DNA of 64,000 nt, taken from positions 4,402,001 through 4,466,000 of the forward strand of contig NZ_CP045096.1 of assembly GCF_009184865.1 (NCBI RefSeq), given 5' to 3'. The stretch's first letter is position 1. Every line of letters starts with the position of its first letter. Made by a program: the position numbers and the translations under genes. This document shows positions 1-9,162 of the stretch, piece by piece. Source of the stretch: Streptomyces phaeolivaceus (GTDB taxonomy: Bacteria > Actinomycetota > Actinomycetes > Streptomycetales > Streptomycetaceae). The notes under the pieces are model-generated. The model had not been told where the DNA came from. It saw nothing but the letters and a program-made list of their open reading frames with translations, and searched no databases.

Positions 1-302
1 CCCCTGTATTCGCGTGCGGAAAGAGATGGTTCAGGGGAGGGCGGCCTCGCGTGGCCAGTGGGACTGCGACCGACCGTGCGCTTCACCGAAGCCCCCGCCC
101 TCTGTGAGACAGTCTGCCTCATAGCGGGGGTGTGAGTCAACTCGTCTCAGAAACTGCCCGGTGCGGGGAATGTGACGATGGGTCACACCAGCCAGGGGCG
201 GCTTCCCGCACTCCTCCCCCGACACCGCCCGGTGTCGGCCCGCGCGCGGGGTCTCACGAGAAGAGGGCGATCACGGCACCCAGCCGCCCTAGACTCCGAA
301 CC
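1..302. other. Upstream region of the Fic gene, no gene seen
   Basis: About 300 bases without a convincing gene. The open frame that leads into the Fic gene from position 132 has a Pro/Arg-rich translation unlike the Fic family and no ribosome site, so I exclude it. A small inverted repeat, TGTGAC-GATGG-GTCACA, lies at 171-187, about 115 bases before the Fic start. It resembles a CRP-type site but with a 7-base gap between TGTGA and TCACA, so its role is unknown. Confidence 0.4.
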
Positions 303-1790
303 ATGTCCGAGAAGCGCATTCCATGGCACCCCGTCGAGCCCGTCCCGCACCTCAACGGCGAGATCGCCACCCGGCTGGCCTCAGTGGACGCACTTCAGGT
401 TGCCTGGAAGGCGGTACAGGCATCCGCCTCGCCCGAAGAGGTCGAAGCCTCTCTCAAGCGACGGTTGCGGCGGCACGCCATCGAGACCGGCATCATCGAG
501 CGCCTGTACGACATGAGCTGGGGTGTCACGGAAGCGCTGGTAGCCGAAGGTCTGACCACCGAGGTCGCGTCGGCCGAGGGGGAGGTATCCGAGGCCACCC
601 TCTCCGTCGTCAAGGATCAGTTCGAAGCGCTTGCCTTCCTCGTCGAGTGGGCGCGAACCGATCAGGAACTCTCGATTCACTTCATCCGCGAGTTGCACAC
701 GCTGATCGTCCGGCATCAGCCGCACTACGAGGCTCGCGACCAGTTCGGCAGAACGGTACGCGTCCCCCTGGTTCCCGGCGCCTGGAAGACACTCGACAAC
801 ACGATCACGCGATCGGACGGTGCCGTAATCGAGTGCACCCCTCCGGTCCAGGTGGACAGCGAGATGCAGCGACTGGTGGCCCTGTACGCGGAGACGGCGG
901 GAGCGCACCCACTGATTCGTGCTGCCTGGCTGCACCATCGGTTCATCCAGATCCACCCGTTCCCCGACGGAAACGGCCGCGTCGCCCGCGCCTTGACACT
1001 CCTCGCGCTCCAGCGCGGTCAGTACGCGCCCATCGCCGTCGACCGCCTCCAGCGCACGGAGTACATCGCCGCCCTGGACGAAGCGAACGACGGCGACCTC
1101 CGCGCACTCGTACGGTTCTTCGCCCGCATCGAGGAGAAGGCGCTCCGCGCGGAACTGCAGGCGCCCCTCACCCCGGTGCCGGAGTCGGCGGGTGCGGTCG
1201 CCGTGGCCCGCGCCTACGCCTCCCGGCTGAAGGCACGTGAGGTGGAGAACCAGGAGCTCAAGGCGCAGAAGGCGACTGAGCTCGCCGGCGCTCTCCATAC
1301 CCGCCTCACCCACTTCATGGAGAACACCGCGCACCAAGTACAGGAAGCCTTCCGGGAGTTCGACTCCTCCGCGTTCGCGAACATCGACAACGCGACCCCG
1401 CCCAACCCGAGAGCGAAGTACTGGCACGGCCAACTGGTCCACGCCGCACGCCTCGCGGACTTCTACGCCAATCTCGGCGAAGGCTCCTGGTGGGTCCGCC
1501 TCCACCTGAGGCTGCGCGGGAACCTGCTGCGCTTCATCACCACCATCCAGAAGGTGGGACGTGGCGAGACCGGTGTACTGGCTCTGACCGTGTTCGCCGA
1601 GGTTCTCTCCTCCGACGCGGAGAACGGCCCGCCCACTCCTCTGTACCGTGTGTTCGAGCACCCGCACGTTCCCGACAGCGTGACGCTCATCTACACGGAC
1701 GACGCGGAGACCCGGTGGGAGGACATCCACCAGGTCGTGGACACGGCCCTGTCCACGGCGATCAGCCGCTTCTCGGAGGACCTTGCGTGA
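303..1790 (+). CDS. Fic domain protein (putative AMP transferase)
   Basis: Predicted Fic enzyme of about 495 residues; the family usually transfers AMP from ATP to a hydroxyl side chain of a target protein. The core motif HPFPDGNGRVAR fits HxFx(D/E)GNGRxxR completely, so the active site looks intact. The N-terminal half is helical, and a long helical C-terminal part carries a Lys/Glu-rich stretch. I chose ATG 303 because the protein becomes family-like there; the open frame upstream does not. I see no clear (S/T)xxxE(G/N) inhibitory helix motif, so the autoinhibition class is unknown. No Doc or antitoxin partner lies next to it. Target and cellular role cannot be told from sequence. Confidence 0.8.
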   Translation: MSEKRIPWHPVEPVPHLNGEIATRLASVDALQVAWKAVQASASPEEVEASLKRRLRRHAIETGIIERLYDMSWGVTEALVAEGLTTEVASAEGEVSEATLSVVKDQFEALAFLVEWARTDQELSIHFIRELHTLIVRHQPHYEARDQFGRTVRVPLVPGAWKTLDNTITRSDGAVIECTPPVQVDSEMQRLVALYAETAGAHPLIRAAWLHHRFIQIHPFPDGNGRVARALTLLALQRGQYAPIAVDRLQRTEYIAALDEANDGDLRALVRFFARIEEKALRAELQAPLTPVPESAGAVAVARAYASRLKAREVENQELKAQKATELAGALHTRLTHFMENTAHQVQEAFREFDSSAFANIDNATPPNPRAKYWHGQLVHAARLADFYANLGEGSWWVRLHLRLRGNLLRFITTIQKVGRGETGVLALTVFAEVLSSDAENGPPTPLYRVFEHPHVPDSVTLIYTDDAETRWEDIHQVVDTALSTAISRFSEDLA

Positions 1791-1835
1791 GCGCTCCGCC
1801 GTTCTTCCAGTTCCGGTGAGAGCTCAGCGCTCAGC

Positions 1836-2042
1836 TCACGCAGGCTGCCCGAACAGGCCTCCCTTGGCCCCGTCCAGGAAGGCACGCCAGCTGTCGGGGC
1901 CGAGTTCGAGGAGGGGGCGGTGGGGGTCCTTGCTGTCGCGGATGGCGCGGGCGCCGGTGGAGAGGGGGGCGACCTCGACGCAGTCGCCCTGCCCCCCGGA
2001 GTACGAGGATTTCCGGAAGTGGCCTATGAACTCAGAGGTCAC
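1836..2042 (-). CDS. DUF397 small protein
   Basis: A 68-residue protein with the DUF397 signature: FRKSSYSGGQGDCVEVA near the N-terminus, then a central IRDSKDP segment and an SWRAFL segment near the C-terminus. In Streptomyces such proteins pair with WhiJ-like XRE regulators and modulate them, and many copies exist per genome. It lies 12 bases downstream of the XRE gene on the same strand, so the two form an operon. Function in this copy is inferred from family and context only. Confidence 0.85.
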   Translation of the reverse strand: MTSEFIGHFRKSSYSGGQGDCVEVAPLSTGARAIRDSKDPHRPLLELGPDSWRAFLDGAKGGLFGQPA

Positions 2043-2054
2043 GGCGCATCGTCC

Positions 2055-2909
2055 TTAGCTTCTCTGTAGTGCACGCCGGATGAGTTGCGCGCTCGCATTC
2101 GGTGCCAGTGCCGCCGATCGTAGTTGGTCGAAGGCAAGGGTGTAAGCGGCAAGATCCTCGGGCGCCTCAAGGATCGAGGTGCCCCGCAGGTTCTCCAGCG
2201 TCACCGCTTCCACGATGGCCGCCTCGTCGAAGCTGAAGGACGCGAAGGCGGAGATCTCTCCGGCCATGGTGCCCGCGCTCAAGGGAAGAATCTGAATGGT
2301 CACGTTCGGCCTCTCCGCCACCTCAAGGATTCGTTCGAGCTGTGGCTGGTGGATCTCCGCAGGCACCAGAGAGTGGATGATCACGGGCTCCCAGAGAATG
2401 GCCGTGTACGCCGCGCCGCCCTCCTCGATCTTCGCCTGCCTCGCCTCGCGCACCTTGACCATCTGCCCTACGCGTTCCGGGGCAACGTAGCTCGGGCTGG
2501 ACCTGATGACGGACTCCGCATAGCCCGTCGTCTGCAACAAGCCCGGCACCAATGCCTGCGCCCACACCCGGATATGGGCCGCGTCGTCCTCCAACGAGAT
2601 GTGGTCGAGGTAGTCGGGCCGCAGCCGCTCGGCATGTTCGAGCCACCAGCCACGGCGGTTGGAGCGCTTCGCCAAGTCCTCCAGCTTGCGCAGGACTTCG
2701 GCGTCGCTCACACCGTACGCGTCCAGGAGCACGCGGATTTCCAGGATGCGCGCGGTCACGTGCCCACTCTCTATGCGGCTGACCCTCGCCTGATCCACGC
2801 CGAGCACACTCGCCGCGTGCGACTGGTCGATCTTGGCGGCCCTTCGGTACCGCTTGAGCGCGGCCCCAAGTCGCCTGCTGCGCACGGTCGGCCGTCCCCC
2901 TGCGGGCAT
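2055..2909 (-). CDS. XRE-family regulator with DUF5753 (WhiJ-like)
   Basis: DNA-binding regulator of about 284 residues. An N-terminal helix-turn-helix (roughly residues 10-65, containing DQSHAASVLGVDQARVSRIESG) is followed by a C-terminal DUF5753 domain with the typical ALVPGLLQTTGYAE and ERPNVTIQILPLSAG segments. The start is placed at ATG 2909 because GGAGAGGGGAAG precedes it closely; the longer open frame to 3044 reads through the promoter region. It is followed by a DUF397 gene and faces a HATPase gene, the classic Streptomyces whiJ/abaA-type trio. The regulated genes are unknown. Confidence 0.88.
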   Translation of the reverse strand: MPAGGRPTVRSRRLGAALKRYRRAAKIDQSHAASVLGVDQARVSRIESGHVTARILEIRVLLDAYGVSDAEVLRKLEDLAKRSNRRGWWLEHAERLRPDYLDHISLEDDAAHIRVWAQALVPGLLQTTGYAESVIRSSPSYVAPERVGQMVKVREARQAKIEEGGAAYTAILWEPVIIHSLVPAEIHQPQLERILEVAERPNVTIQILPLSAGTMAGEISAFASFSFDEAAIVEAVTLENLRGTSILEAPEDLAAYTLAFDQLRSAALAPNASAQLIRRALQRS

Positions 2910-3093
2910 CGCTTCCCCTCTCCTGCGAGAGCCGGTCTCGGCGTATCCCACTCTAGGGCGCGGCACCCCCAAGGAGGGAATCCGACATATATGAGGCCGT
3001 TCTACTTGTGGATACCAAGATTTGAGACGTAGCCTCATGAGCACGCGCCGCTACAGCGCGTGACTTGACTACGTGTCAGGGGGTCCCTTCGCC

Positions 3094-3540
3094 ATGCCCG
3101 CACTCAGCGCCCACAGCCGCACCCACCCACGCCGCGACTCCTTCCGCATCCCCAAGCGCAGACGACACGTCCCCGAAGCCCGCGCGGCGGTCCGGCGCAT
3201 CCTCAAGGACTGGGCCGTCGACCCCGAACTCGCCGACGACATCGCGACCGTGGCGACCGAACTCGTCACCAACGCCGTACGGCACTGCCGAGTCGCCCTC
3301 GCCGAGATCGAGGTGGTCGTGTCGATCCGGGGCTGCGGGCTGCTGCTGGAGGTGTCGGACCCGGACCGGACGCGGCTTCCGGCGCCGCACACGGGCAGCG
3401 ACCGGGAGGGCGCCGGCGGGCACGGCCTCGCACTCGTCGACGCGCTGTCGGAACGGTGGGGCCATGACGTACGGCCGTTCACCAAGTGCGTGTGGGCCTA
3501 CTTCGTGCTGGCCGGGGAGCAGTCACCGTGCGACAGCTGA
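3094..3540 (+). CDS. ATP-binding protein, RsbW/SpoIIAB-like HATPase
   Basis: About 148 residues with a GHKL ATPase fold. The N-box TELVTNAVRH, the LLLEVSDPD segment and the GGHGLALVDALSERWG lid are all visible. Members act as anti-sigma kinases or as partners of WhiJ/DUF397 proteins. I prefer ATG 3094, which has GGGGG upstream, over GTG 3073, which has no ribosome site. The gene diverges from the XRE gene, overlaps the next small gene, and so starts a three-gene string. Direct partner is unknown. Confidence 0.8.
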   Translation: MPALSAHSRTHPRRDSFRIPKRRRHVPEARAAVRRILKDWAVDPELADDIATVATELVTNAVRHCRVALAEIEVVVSIRGCGLLLEVSDPDRTRLPAPHTGSDREGAGGHGLALVDALSERWGHDVRPFTKCVWAYFVLAGEQSPCDS

Positions 3541-3773
3541 CGCTGCCCCGGCTCAACCCCGAACGGGCCCGGTGGCGCCGCTGGGCCGCCCGCGCGGAGC
3601 GGTACCGGGCCATGTACGGCCGGTGGTTGCCGCTGCTCCCCCGCGAACCCTGCTGGAATCCACCCCGTTCACACGTGAACCCACGCGCCGAGCATCCCGA
3701 GCACGCCGAACGGGACCTCGTACGGCCGTACGTGGCGGCCCACTTGGGAGAAAGGCCGCCGAAATGGGCCTGA
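3528..3773 (+). CDS. Small hypothetical protein, coupled to the HATPase gene
   Basis: An 81-residue Arg/Trp/Pro-rich protein starting at GTG 3528, with GGGGAG eight bases upstream. It overlaps the HATPase gene by 13 bases and ends overlapping the next start, which suggests translational coupling. I recognise no domain. Its existence rests on ribosome site, spacing and overlap; it could be a non-coding frame in a GC-rich stretch. Confidence 0.45.
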   Translation: MRQLTLPRLNPERARWRRWAARAERYRAMYGRWLPLLPREPCWNPPRSHVNPRAEHPEHAERDLVRPYVAAHLGERPPKWA

Positions 3774-3970
3774 ACGAAGCACATGCCCCGCCCCCGGGTC
3801 CGGCCCCGGTCAGAGCCACCTTCGACGCCTGGCTCGACCACGTCCTCGTCTGCGACGACTGCCGCCGCACCCCGGCCCGCCACTGCTACCACGCGACACG
3901 ACTGGACGACCGGCACCACGAGGCCATGGTGGCCGCGAGAGCCTCGCGCTCTCGGGGACAACGGCTCTGA
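3764..3970 (+). CDS. Small hypothetical protein with CDDC motif
   Basis: A 68-residue protein starting at ATG 3764, where GGGAGAAAGG lies upstream and the start overlaps the stop of the preceding small gene. The centre holds VCDDCRRTPARHCYHATR, with three cysteines and two histidines that could form a small metal-binding site. It ends the string begun by the HATPase gene. No family was recognised. Confidence 0.5.
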   Translation: MGLNEAHAPPPGPAPVRATFDAWLDHVLVCDDCRRTPARHCYHATRLDDRHHEAMVAARASRSRGQRL

Positions 3971-3977
3971 TCGCCCG

Positions 3978-4199
3978 GTGTCGACGTACGGCTTGCACAG
4001 GTGGACATCGCCCTTGAGCAAAGCCATGCGCGTCGCCGGTGGCGGTACCAAGAAGGACGTGGTCAACGCCGCCCTCCGCGAGTACGCGGAACGCCACGAG
4101 CGGGCGAGCCCCGTGGCCGAGCACTTCCGCGCCGCCCAGGAGTGGGACCACGAAGGCCGGCAGCGACGCCGCGCCGAGGACAAGCACGGTGGCATGTGA
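3978..4199 (+). pseudogene. VapB-type antitoxin relic, frameshifted and without toxin
   Basis: The translation ending at 4199 contains KAMRVAGGGTKKDVVNAALR and then EYAERHERA, the C-terminal two thirds of a VapB-like ribbon-helix-helix antitoxin, followed by WDHEGRQRRRAEDK as in the family tail. The expected N-terminal strand (VDIxDELL) appears as VDIALEQS in another frame over about 3999-4025, so a one-base frameshift near 4025 separates the two halves. No PIN-domain toxin follows; the next 90 bases lead straight into the convergent kinase gene. I read it as the remnant of a toxin-antitoxin pair that lost its toxin. Confidence 0.6.
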
Positions 4200-4290
4200 T
4201 CCAGTGTGATCCACTGCCTGCTCGGCTCTACGCCGCCCAGCGAGCCGAGTTCCGGCGCTCGGCTCGCAACACCGCCGACCACGGACGCCC

Positions 4291-6693
4291 CTACGACGTC
4301 CGCGCCGTCCCCGTCCCCTTCTCCGCGTCCAGCGCGTACACGCACCGGTCCTTGCTGCACGCGTACACGACGCCGTCCTTGACGACGGGGGAACCGGTGA
4401 TCTCGCCGCCCGTGGCGAGCTTCCAGCGGAGCCGGCCGTCGTCCGCCTTCAGCGTGTACAACAGGTGGTCCGTCGAGCCGAAGTGGATGCGGCCCTCGGC
4501 CACCGAGGGCGAGCCGACGATCTCGCCGCCCGCCTGGAAGCGCCACTTCGGCGTGCCCGTGACCGCGTCGAGGGTGTAGAGCCCCTTGCCGCTGCCGACG
4601 TGGACATGGCCCGCCGCCACCAGCACCGGTTCCAGGGAGGAGCGGGACTCCGTCGCGATGCGCCAGCGGTCGCGGCCGTCCGTCGCGTCGAGGGCGTAGA
4701 CCGTGCCGAGGTAGTCGGCCAGGTAGACGCCGCCGCCGGTGACCGCCGGGCCCGGCGCGAACGTCGGGGCGGACAGGAACACCGCCGGTGCCTCGAAGTG
4801 CCAGCGGACATGGCCGCCCGCGATGTCGATGGCGAGGACACGGCTGCCGGCGGAGACGTAGACGTATCCGTCCGAGGCCGGGGTCAGGCGGACCGGGACG
4901 CCGCCGCAGGAGGCCGCGTCGCCGATGGGGTACGACCAGCGCTCGTCACCCGTACGGGCCTCCAGCGCGCGCAGCCGGGCGTCCTTCCAGACGTAGACCG
5001 TGCCGTCCTGGACGACCGGCCCGGCCTCCGGGGACTCGAAGTCGGTCTGCGCGCCGGTCAGCTCCCAGAGCTTCTGCCCGTTGGACGCCTCCCAGCCCTG
5101 GACGCCGCCGCCCCGGGTCGCGGTGACGACCGTGCCCCGGTCGGCCCGCAGGGAGTACACCCAGGCCTCCGTGGACAGCCGCCACAGGTCGGCGCCCTCG
5201 CGGGCGTCGAGCGCGAAGAGGGTGGGGCCGTCGGAGGCGTGGATACGGCCGTCCGCGACCGCCATCGACCAGGCGACGTCCCGGGTCTTGAAACGCCGCC
5301 TGCCGGTGCCCACGTCCAGGGCGTGCACCTCGAAGGAGGTGACGTAGACGAGGTCGTCGGCGACGGACGGGGTGCCCCAGACATCGTTCGACATGCGGAA
5401 ACGCCAGGGGCGCCAGCCGGAGGCGGCCGGTTCGGGGGCGACGGGGGCGGTCACGGAGGGCGCGGGGTCGGCGCCGTTCACCCCGGCGCGCGGCCGGGAC
5501 CAGGAGGCGGCGAGGCCGGCCTCGGGAGGGGGCGCCTTCACGGCGGCGGCGCGGGCGTCGGCGACCCGCGGGCCGGGCCCGATGGGCACCTGGCCCCCGG
5601 CGAGCCGTACCGGCCCGGTGTCGGGGGCGCCGAGGGAGAGGGGCGCGGGATCGTACGAGGGCGGGGGCGGGAGCGGGAGCGCCGGTACGGGGGCGGGCGG
5701 GCGCACACCGGCACCCGCCCCGACGCCGACGCCGACACCGCCGCCGCCGCGCCCGCCGGAGGTCTGCTGGGGTTTGGGCGCCGGGCGCCCGCCGCGGCGG
5801 GTCTCGATCAGGCTGACCGCCTTCTCGGGCAGCCACGCCGACGCCGTACCGCTGTCGTCCGAGCCGGAGCCGAAGAGATGCGGCGCCAACTGGGCCTGGA
5901 GATCGGCCGGGTTGGGGCGCGCGGTCGGGTCCATCTGCATACAGGACTCGATGAGCGGGCGCAGATCGTCCGGGAGCCCGGAGAGGTCCGGTCCCTCCCG
6001 CAGCAGCATGAACACGGTCTCGACGGGGTTGGCCCCGTGGAACGGCGCGTGCCCGGTGGCCGCGAACACGAGCATCGAGCCGAGCGAGAAGACGTCGCTG
6101 GCGCCGGTGACGCTCCGCGAGTCCTTCGCCTGCTCGGGCGACATGTAGGCGGGCGTCCCGACGGCGACATTCGTCATCGTCAAACGCGTGTTCGATACGC
6201 CGGACGCGATACCGAAGTCGATCACGCGCGGCCCGTCCTCGACGACGAGCACGTTGGACGGCTTCAGGTCACGGTGGACCAGTCCGGCGCCGTGGATGGA
6301 CTGCAGGGCCTCGGCCACGCCCGCGGCGAACCAGCGGACGGCCTGGACCGGCATCGGTCCGCAGTCGTTCACTATCTCTTCGAGGGAGGGCGCGGGGACG
6401 TACGCGGTCGCCAGCCACGGCACGGCGGCCCGGGGGTCGGCGTCGACCACCGCCGCCGTGTAGAAGCCGGACACCGCGCGGGCCGCCTCGACCTCGCGTG
6501 TGAAACGGACCCGGAAGAGCTGGTCCTCCGCCAGTTCCGTGCGCACCGTCTTGATCGCCACCCGCCGGCCCGACGCCGAGCGCGCCAGATAGACCAGCCC
6601 CATGCCACCGGCACCCAGCCGTCCCAGCACCTCGAACGGCCCGATCCGCCGCGGATCGTGCTGCGTCAGCTGATCCACCACTTGCCCTGCCAC
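4291..6693 (-). CDS. Serine/threonine protein kinase with PQQ-like beta-propeller
   Basis: An 800-residue Hanks-type kinase. The N-terminal kinase domain shows the glycine loop GAGGMG, VAIK (Lys48), HRDLKPSN (140-147) and DFG (159-161), so it should be active. A Pro/Gly/Ala-rich linker (about 290-410) leads to a C-terminal propeller of repeated PQQ-type blades (for example [35 protein letters not shown]). I see no transmembrane helix, so it is probably cytosolic, with the propeller as sensor or scaffold. The start is unsure: GGGGAGG abuts GTG 6693, so GTG 6681 or 6678 may be used instead. It stands alone in its own transcription unit. Confidence 0.85.
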   Translation of the reverse strand: MAGQVVDQLTQHDPRRIGPFEVLGRLGAGGMGLVYLARSASGRRVAIKTVRTELAEDQLFRVRFTREVEAARAVSGFYTAAVVDADPRAAVPWLATAYVPAPSLEEIVNDCGPMPVQAVRWFAAGVAEALQSIHGAGLVHRDLKPSNVLVVEDGPRVIDFGIASGVSNTRLTMTNVAVGTPAYMSPEQAKDSRSVTGASDVFSLGSMLVFAATGHAPFHGANPVETVFMLLREGPDLSGLPDDLRPLIESCMQMDPTARPNPADLQAQLAPHLFGSGSDDSGTASAWLPEKAVSLIETRRGGRPAPKPQQTSGGRGGGGVGVGVGAGAGVRPPAPVPALPLPPPPSYDPAPLSLGAPDTGPVRLAGGQVPIGPGPRVADARAAAVKAPPPEAGLAASWSRPRAGVNGADPAPSVTAPVAPEPAASGWRPWRFRMSNDVWGTPSVADDLVYVTSFEVHALDVGTGRRRFKTRDVAWSMAVADGRIHASDGPTLFALDAREGADLWRLSTEAWVYSLRADRGTVVTATRGGGVQGWEASNGQKLWELTGAQTDFESPEAGPVVQDGTVYVWKDARLRALEARTGDERWSYPIGDAASCGGVPVRLTPASDGYVYVSAGSRVLAIDIAGGHVRWHFEAPAVFLSAPTFAPGPAVTGGGVYLADYLGTVYALDATDGRDRWRIATESRSSLEPVLVAAGHVHVGSGKGLYTLDAVTGTPKWRFQAGGEIVGSPSVAEGRIHFGSTDHLLYTLKADDGRLRWKLATGGEITGSPVVKDGVVYACSKDRCVYALDAEKGTGTARTS

Positions 6694-7030
6694 CTCCCCG
6701 TACGGACCGCGTCACCCACGTTGTGCGCGCGACCCCGTGCAGCGTCTCACCACCGCACCGCCATGGCGGCACGCACCCCGATTCTTCCTGTACCGGGGGC
6801 AGGTTGCGAACCCGGGGGCGGATCGGGGTGTCTCAGGACAAAACCACGTTGTCCGCCTCTCGGGAAGCGGGAGCCCGGATGGTGGGACAGCGCGGCGGGC
6901 CGCGTACCACCGGCGCACAACCCCGTACGTCTGCCCGCCCGACGCCCTCGTCACTCCCCCGTCACGCCCCCCGGAAGAAAACGGCCGGACCGACACCCCC
7001 GCCCCCGGCCACCCATGGCTTTCCCGCTGG
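6694..7030. other. Intergenic region upstream of the kinase, nothing recognised
   Basis: About 340 bases between the stop of the VOC gene and the start of the kinase gene, both read leftward. It should hold the kinase promoter, but I could not assign promoter elements, a terminator hairpin or a small gene here with confidence. Confidence 0.4.
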
Positions 7031-7933
7031 TCAGCCGTCGTCCTCCGCCCCGCGCGCCCCGCGTGCACCGGCGGCCGGGGCCTCGCTCTCCCCCTCCTCG
7101 TCCCGCTGCTCCCGCAACTCCTCCGGACGCTGTTCGGCCTGCTCCGTCTCCTGCGGCGCCTCCCGCCAGCCGTCTCCGTCCCTCCGTCGGAGCAGCGCGA
7201 ACGACGCCCCTTGATTGTCCGTGACGACCGCCACACTTCCGTACGACGTGTCGAACGGCGGCACCTGCACCCGGCCCCCCAGCCGGCTGACGGTGCCGAG
7301 CGCGGCCTCGCAGTCGTCCGTACCGAAGTGGACCAGGAAGTGCGGTGGCATCTCCGCCGGGAAGATGTCCGTGAGCGTGGCCCGGCCGAAGTCCGGGGCC
7401 GCGTCCGGGCCGAAGAGGGCGTCGTGGAAGAGGTGCGCGTAGAAGGAGTTGGCCGCCTTGGTGTCCCGCGTGTACAGCTCCGCCCATACGAACGTGCCGG
7501 ACTCGTGGCGCCGCGCGAACCCGTGGTGCGTATCGGCCTGCCAGAGGCCGAAGACGGCGTTCTCGGGGTCGGTGGCCAGCGCGGCCGTGCCGAGCGTGCC
7601 GACCGGGGTGGGCGGGGTGATCACCTGACCGCCGGCCGCGGTGATCCGGGCGGTCAGCGCGAACGCGTCCGGGGTCGCGAAGTGCACGGTCCACACCGTG
7701 GGAAGCCGGCCGTCGGGCTTGGGGGCCAGCGCGGCGACGGGGGCGCCCTCGATGTGGGCCCAGACCTCGTGCGCGCCGTCGCCGGGGGCGACCTTGAAGG
7801 TCCACCCGAAGAGTTCCCCGTAGAACCGCTTCCCCGCCTCCACGTCGGGCAACTGGGCATCCACCCAGCAGGGGACGCCCTCGGCATACACGGCGCCCCC
7901 CACCCCGCCGTCCGCTCCCGTCTCATCGGCCAT
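7031..7933 (-). CDS. VOC family protein with two glyoxalase-like domains
   Basis: A 300-residue protein with two vicinal-oxygen-chelate modules. The first (about 15-130) begins GVPCWVDAQLPDVEAGKRFYGELFGW; the second (about 140-255) begins GTFVWAELYTRDTKAANSFYAHLF and ends with GASFALLRR. This matches the hydroxylase-type double-VOC proteins common in Streptomyces, whose substrates are mostly unknown. The last 45 residues are a Glu/Gln/Ala-rich tail probably not part of the fold. No obvious ribosome site precedes ATG 7933. Confidence 0.85.
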   Translation of the reverse strand: MADETGADGGVGGAVYAEGVPCWVDAQLPDVEAGKRFYGELFGWTFKVAPGDGAHEVWAHIEGAPVAALAPKPDGRLPTVWTVHFATPDAFALTARITAAGGQVITPPTPVGTLGTAALATDPENAVFGLWQADTHHGFARRHESGTFVWAELYTRDTKAANSFYAHLFHDALFGPDAAPDFGRATLTDIFPAEMPPHFLVHFGTDDCEAALGTVSRLGGRVQVPPFDTSYGSVAVVTDNQGASFALLRRRDGDGWREAPQETEQAEQRPEELREQRDEEGESEAPAAGARGARGAEDDG

Positions 7934-7980
7934 AGGGCCAAGCTAAGGGGCGCCTCCGGGATGCGCGCGTCGGGGAGGGT

Positions 7981-8064
7981 GCGGGGGGTGCCGGGGGGGT
8001 GGGGGGGTGCCGGGGGGGTGGGGGGGTGCCGGGGGGGTGGGGGGGGTGCCGGGGGGGTGGGGGT
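7981..8064 (+). repeat. G-rich tandem repeat, four copies of about 20 bases
   Basis: A unit of the form GTGCC-G7-T-G6/8 is repeated four times just upstream of the VOC gene and before a repeat-family element. Runs of five to eight guanines on the plus strand could form G-quadruplex structures. Copy number probably varies between strains. Confidence 0.8.
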
Positions 8065-8065
8065 G

Positions 8066-8228
8066 CGTTGTCGGGTGCGGGTGCGTGGGGGTTGCTCGCG
8101 CAGTTCCCCGCGCCCCTGAAAAGCAGGGGCTGCGCCCCATGCTTTTCAGGCCCGCAGGGGCCTGATCTTTTAGGGGCGCGGGGAACTGCGCGAGAAGCCC
8201 CACCGGAGCCGCACCCGACAACGCACCC
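8066..8228. repeat. Intergenic repeat family, form A, inverted pair
   Basis: Two copies of a GC-rich element face each other: the left arm reads GCGCAGTTCCCCGCGCCCCT, the right arm AGGGGCGCGGGGAACTGCGC, with AAGCCCCACCGG on the outer side. Between them is a second hairpin with TGAAAAGC/GCTTTTCA arms. The pair sits between divergent genes (VOC and TetR), so here it is not a simple terminator. Related copies are listed at 32.8, 35.3, 37.4 and 52.6 kb. Confidence 0.8.
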
Positions 8229-8357
8229 ACCCAGAGCCCACCCCCGGCCGAAAGAATCTCGCCAAGCCATCCACCGGTCACCCCACGAACCCCTTGGTGA
8301 AGCCCCCACGCCCCATTTGCAGTCGGCCGAATCGCGCTCCGATCACCCCTCGGTAAG

Positions 8358-8372
8358 CTGACGGCATGACAG
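8358..8372. promoter_or_regulatory. Degenerate regulon operator over the TetR start codon
   Basis: CTGACGGCATGACAG covers the start ATG (8366) of the TetR gene. The left half equals the half-site CTGACG of the repeated regulon palindrome; the right half matches four of six bases. If bound, it would let the regulator control its own gene. Weaker than the other nine sites. Confidence 0.4.
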
Positions 8373-9013
8373 GACAAGTGCGTACCGTCGACGGCCGCGT
8401 GGCCGGCCGACGAGGGCAGGCGACCCGGCAGAAGCTGCTCGACTGCCTCAGCGAGATGCTCAGCTCGTCGCCCTACCGGGACGTCAAAGTCATTGATGTC
8501 GCCCGGAAGGCGGGCACTTCACCCGCGACCTTCTACCAGTACTTCCCGGACGTCGAAGGCGCCGTCCTGGAGATCGCCGACCAAATGGCCGCCGAGGGCG
8601 CCACCTTGACGAGCCTCCTCGAAGGCCGCTCCTGGGTCGGCAAGGCCGGCTGGCAGACCGCCCAGGAACTCGTCGACGGTTTTCTGGAGTTCTGGCGCAA
8701 GAACGACGCGATCCTCCGCGTCGTCGACCTCGGCGCGGCCGAGGGCGACAAACGCTTCTACAAGATCCGTATGAAGATCCTGAACTCGGTCACCAACTCC
8801 CTCTCGGAGACGGTCGCCGAACTCCAGGCCAAGGGCCGCGTCGACAAGGACGTGAACCCGGGGGCCGTCGCCGGTTCCCTCGTCGCCATGCTCGCCTCGG
8901 TCTCCGGACACCAGAAGGGTTTCCAGACCTGGGGCGTCAAGCAGGCCGAACTGAAGCCCAATCTGGCCCTGTTGGTCCACCTGGGCATCACCGGCAAGAA
9001 ACCCACGAAGTAG
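8366..9013 (+). CDS. TetR-family transcriptional regulator
   Basis: A 215-residue one-component repressor-type protein. The helix-turn-helix lies near residues 15-65 (ATRQKLLDCLSEMLSSSPYR, then VIDVARKAGTSPATFYQYFPD). The C-terminal ligand domain is alpha-helical and not assignable to a ligand class. It is the first gene of the catabolic region and the best candidate to bind the CTGACGnnnCGTCAG palindromes upstream of the following units, since a 15-base palindrome with a 3-base centre suits a TetR dimer. CoA thioesters are common ligands for TetR regulators of such pathways; this is inference. Confidence 0.88.
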   Translation: MTGQVRTVDGRVAGRRGQATRQKLLDCLSEMLSSSPYRDVKVIDVARKAGTSPATFYQYFPDVEGAVLEIADQMAAEGATLTSLLEGRSWVGKAGWQTAQELVDGFLEFWRKNDAILRVVDLGAAEGDKRFYKIRMKILNSVTNSLSETVAELQAKGRVDKDVNPGAVAGSLVAMLASVSGHQKGFQTWGVKQAELKPNLALLVHLGITGKKPTK

Positions 9014-9162
9014 CGCAGGAGCCCCCGGGCACGCCCCGGACGCGATTCCTGTCACGCAGACGGCACCCTCGACCGAGGCGTGCCGCCTGCCGCGTTCAGG
9101 GACTGGGGGACTTGGGGACTCGGGGGAGGCGAACGGGCTCGGGGCCGCCCGCACCGCACACC

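Noticed and set aside
171..187. TGTGAC-GATGG-GTCACA as a CRP site for the Fic gene
   Set aside because: The gap between TGTGA and TCACA is seven, not six, and no promoter could be placed next to it.
4465..7224. 919-codon plus-strand ORF opposite the kinase gene
   Set aside because: Its translation is an Arg/Gly/Pro-rich shadow of the kinase reading frame; the opposite strand has clear kinase and PQQ motifs.
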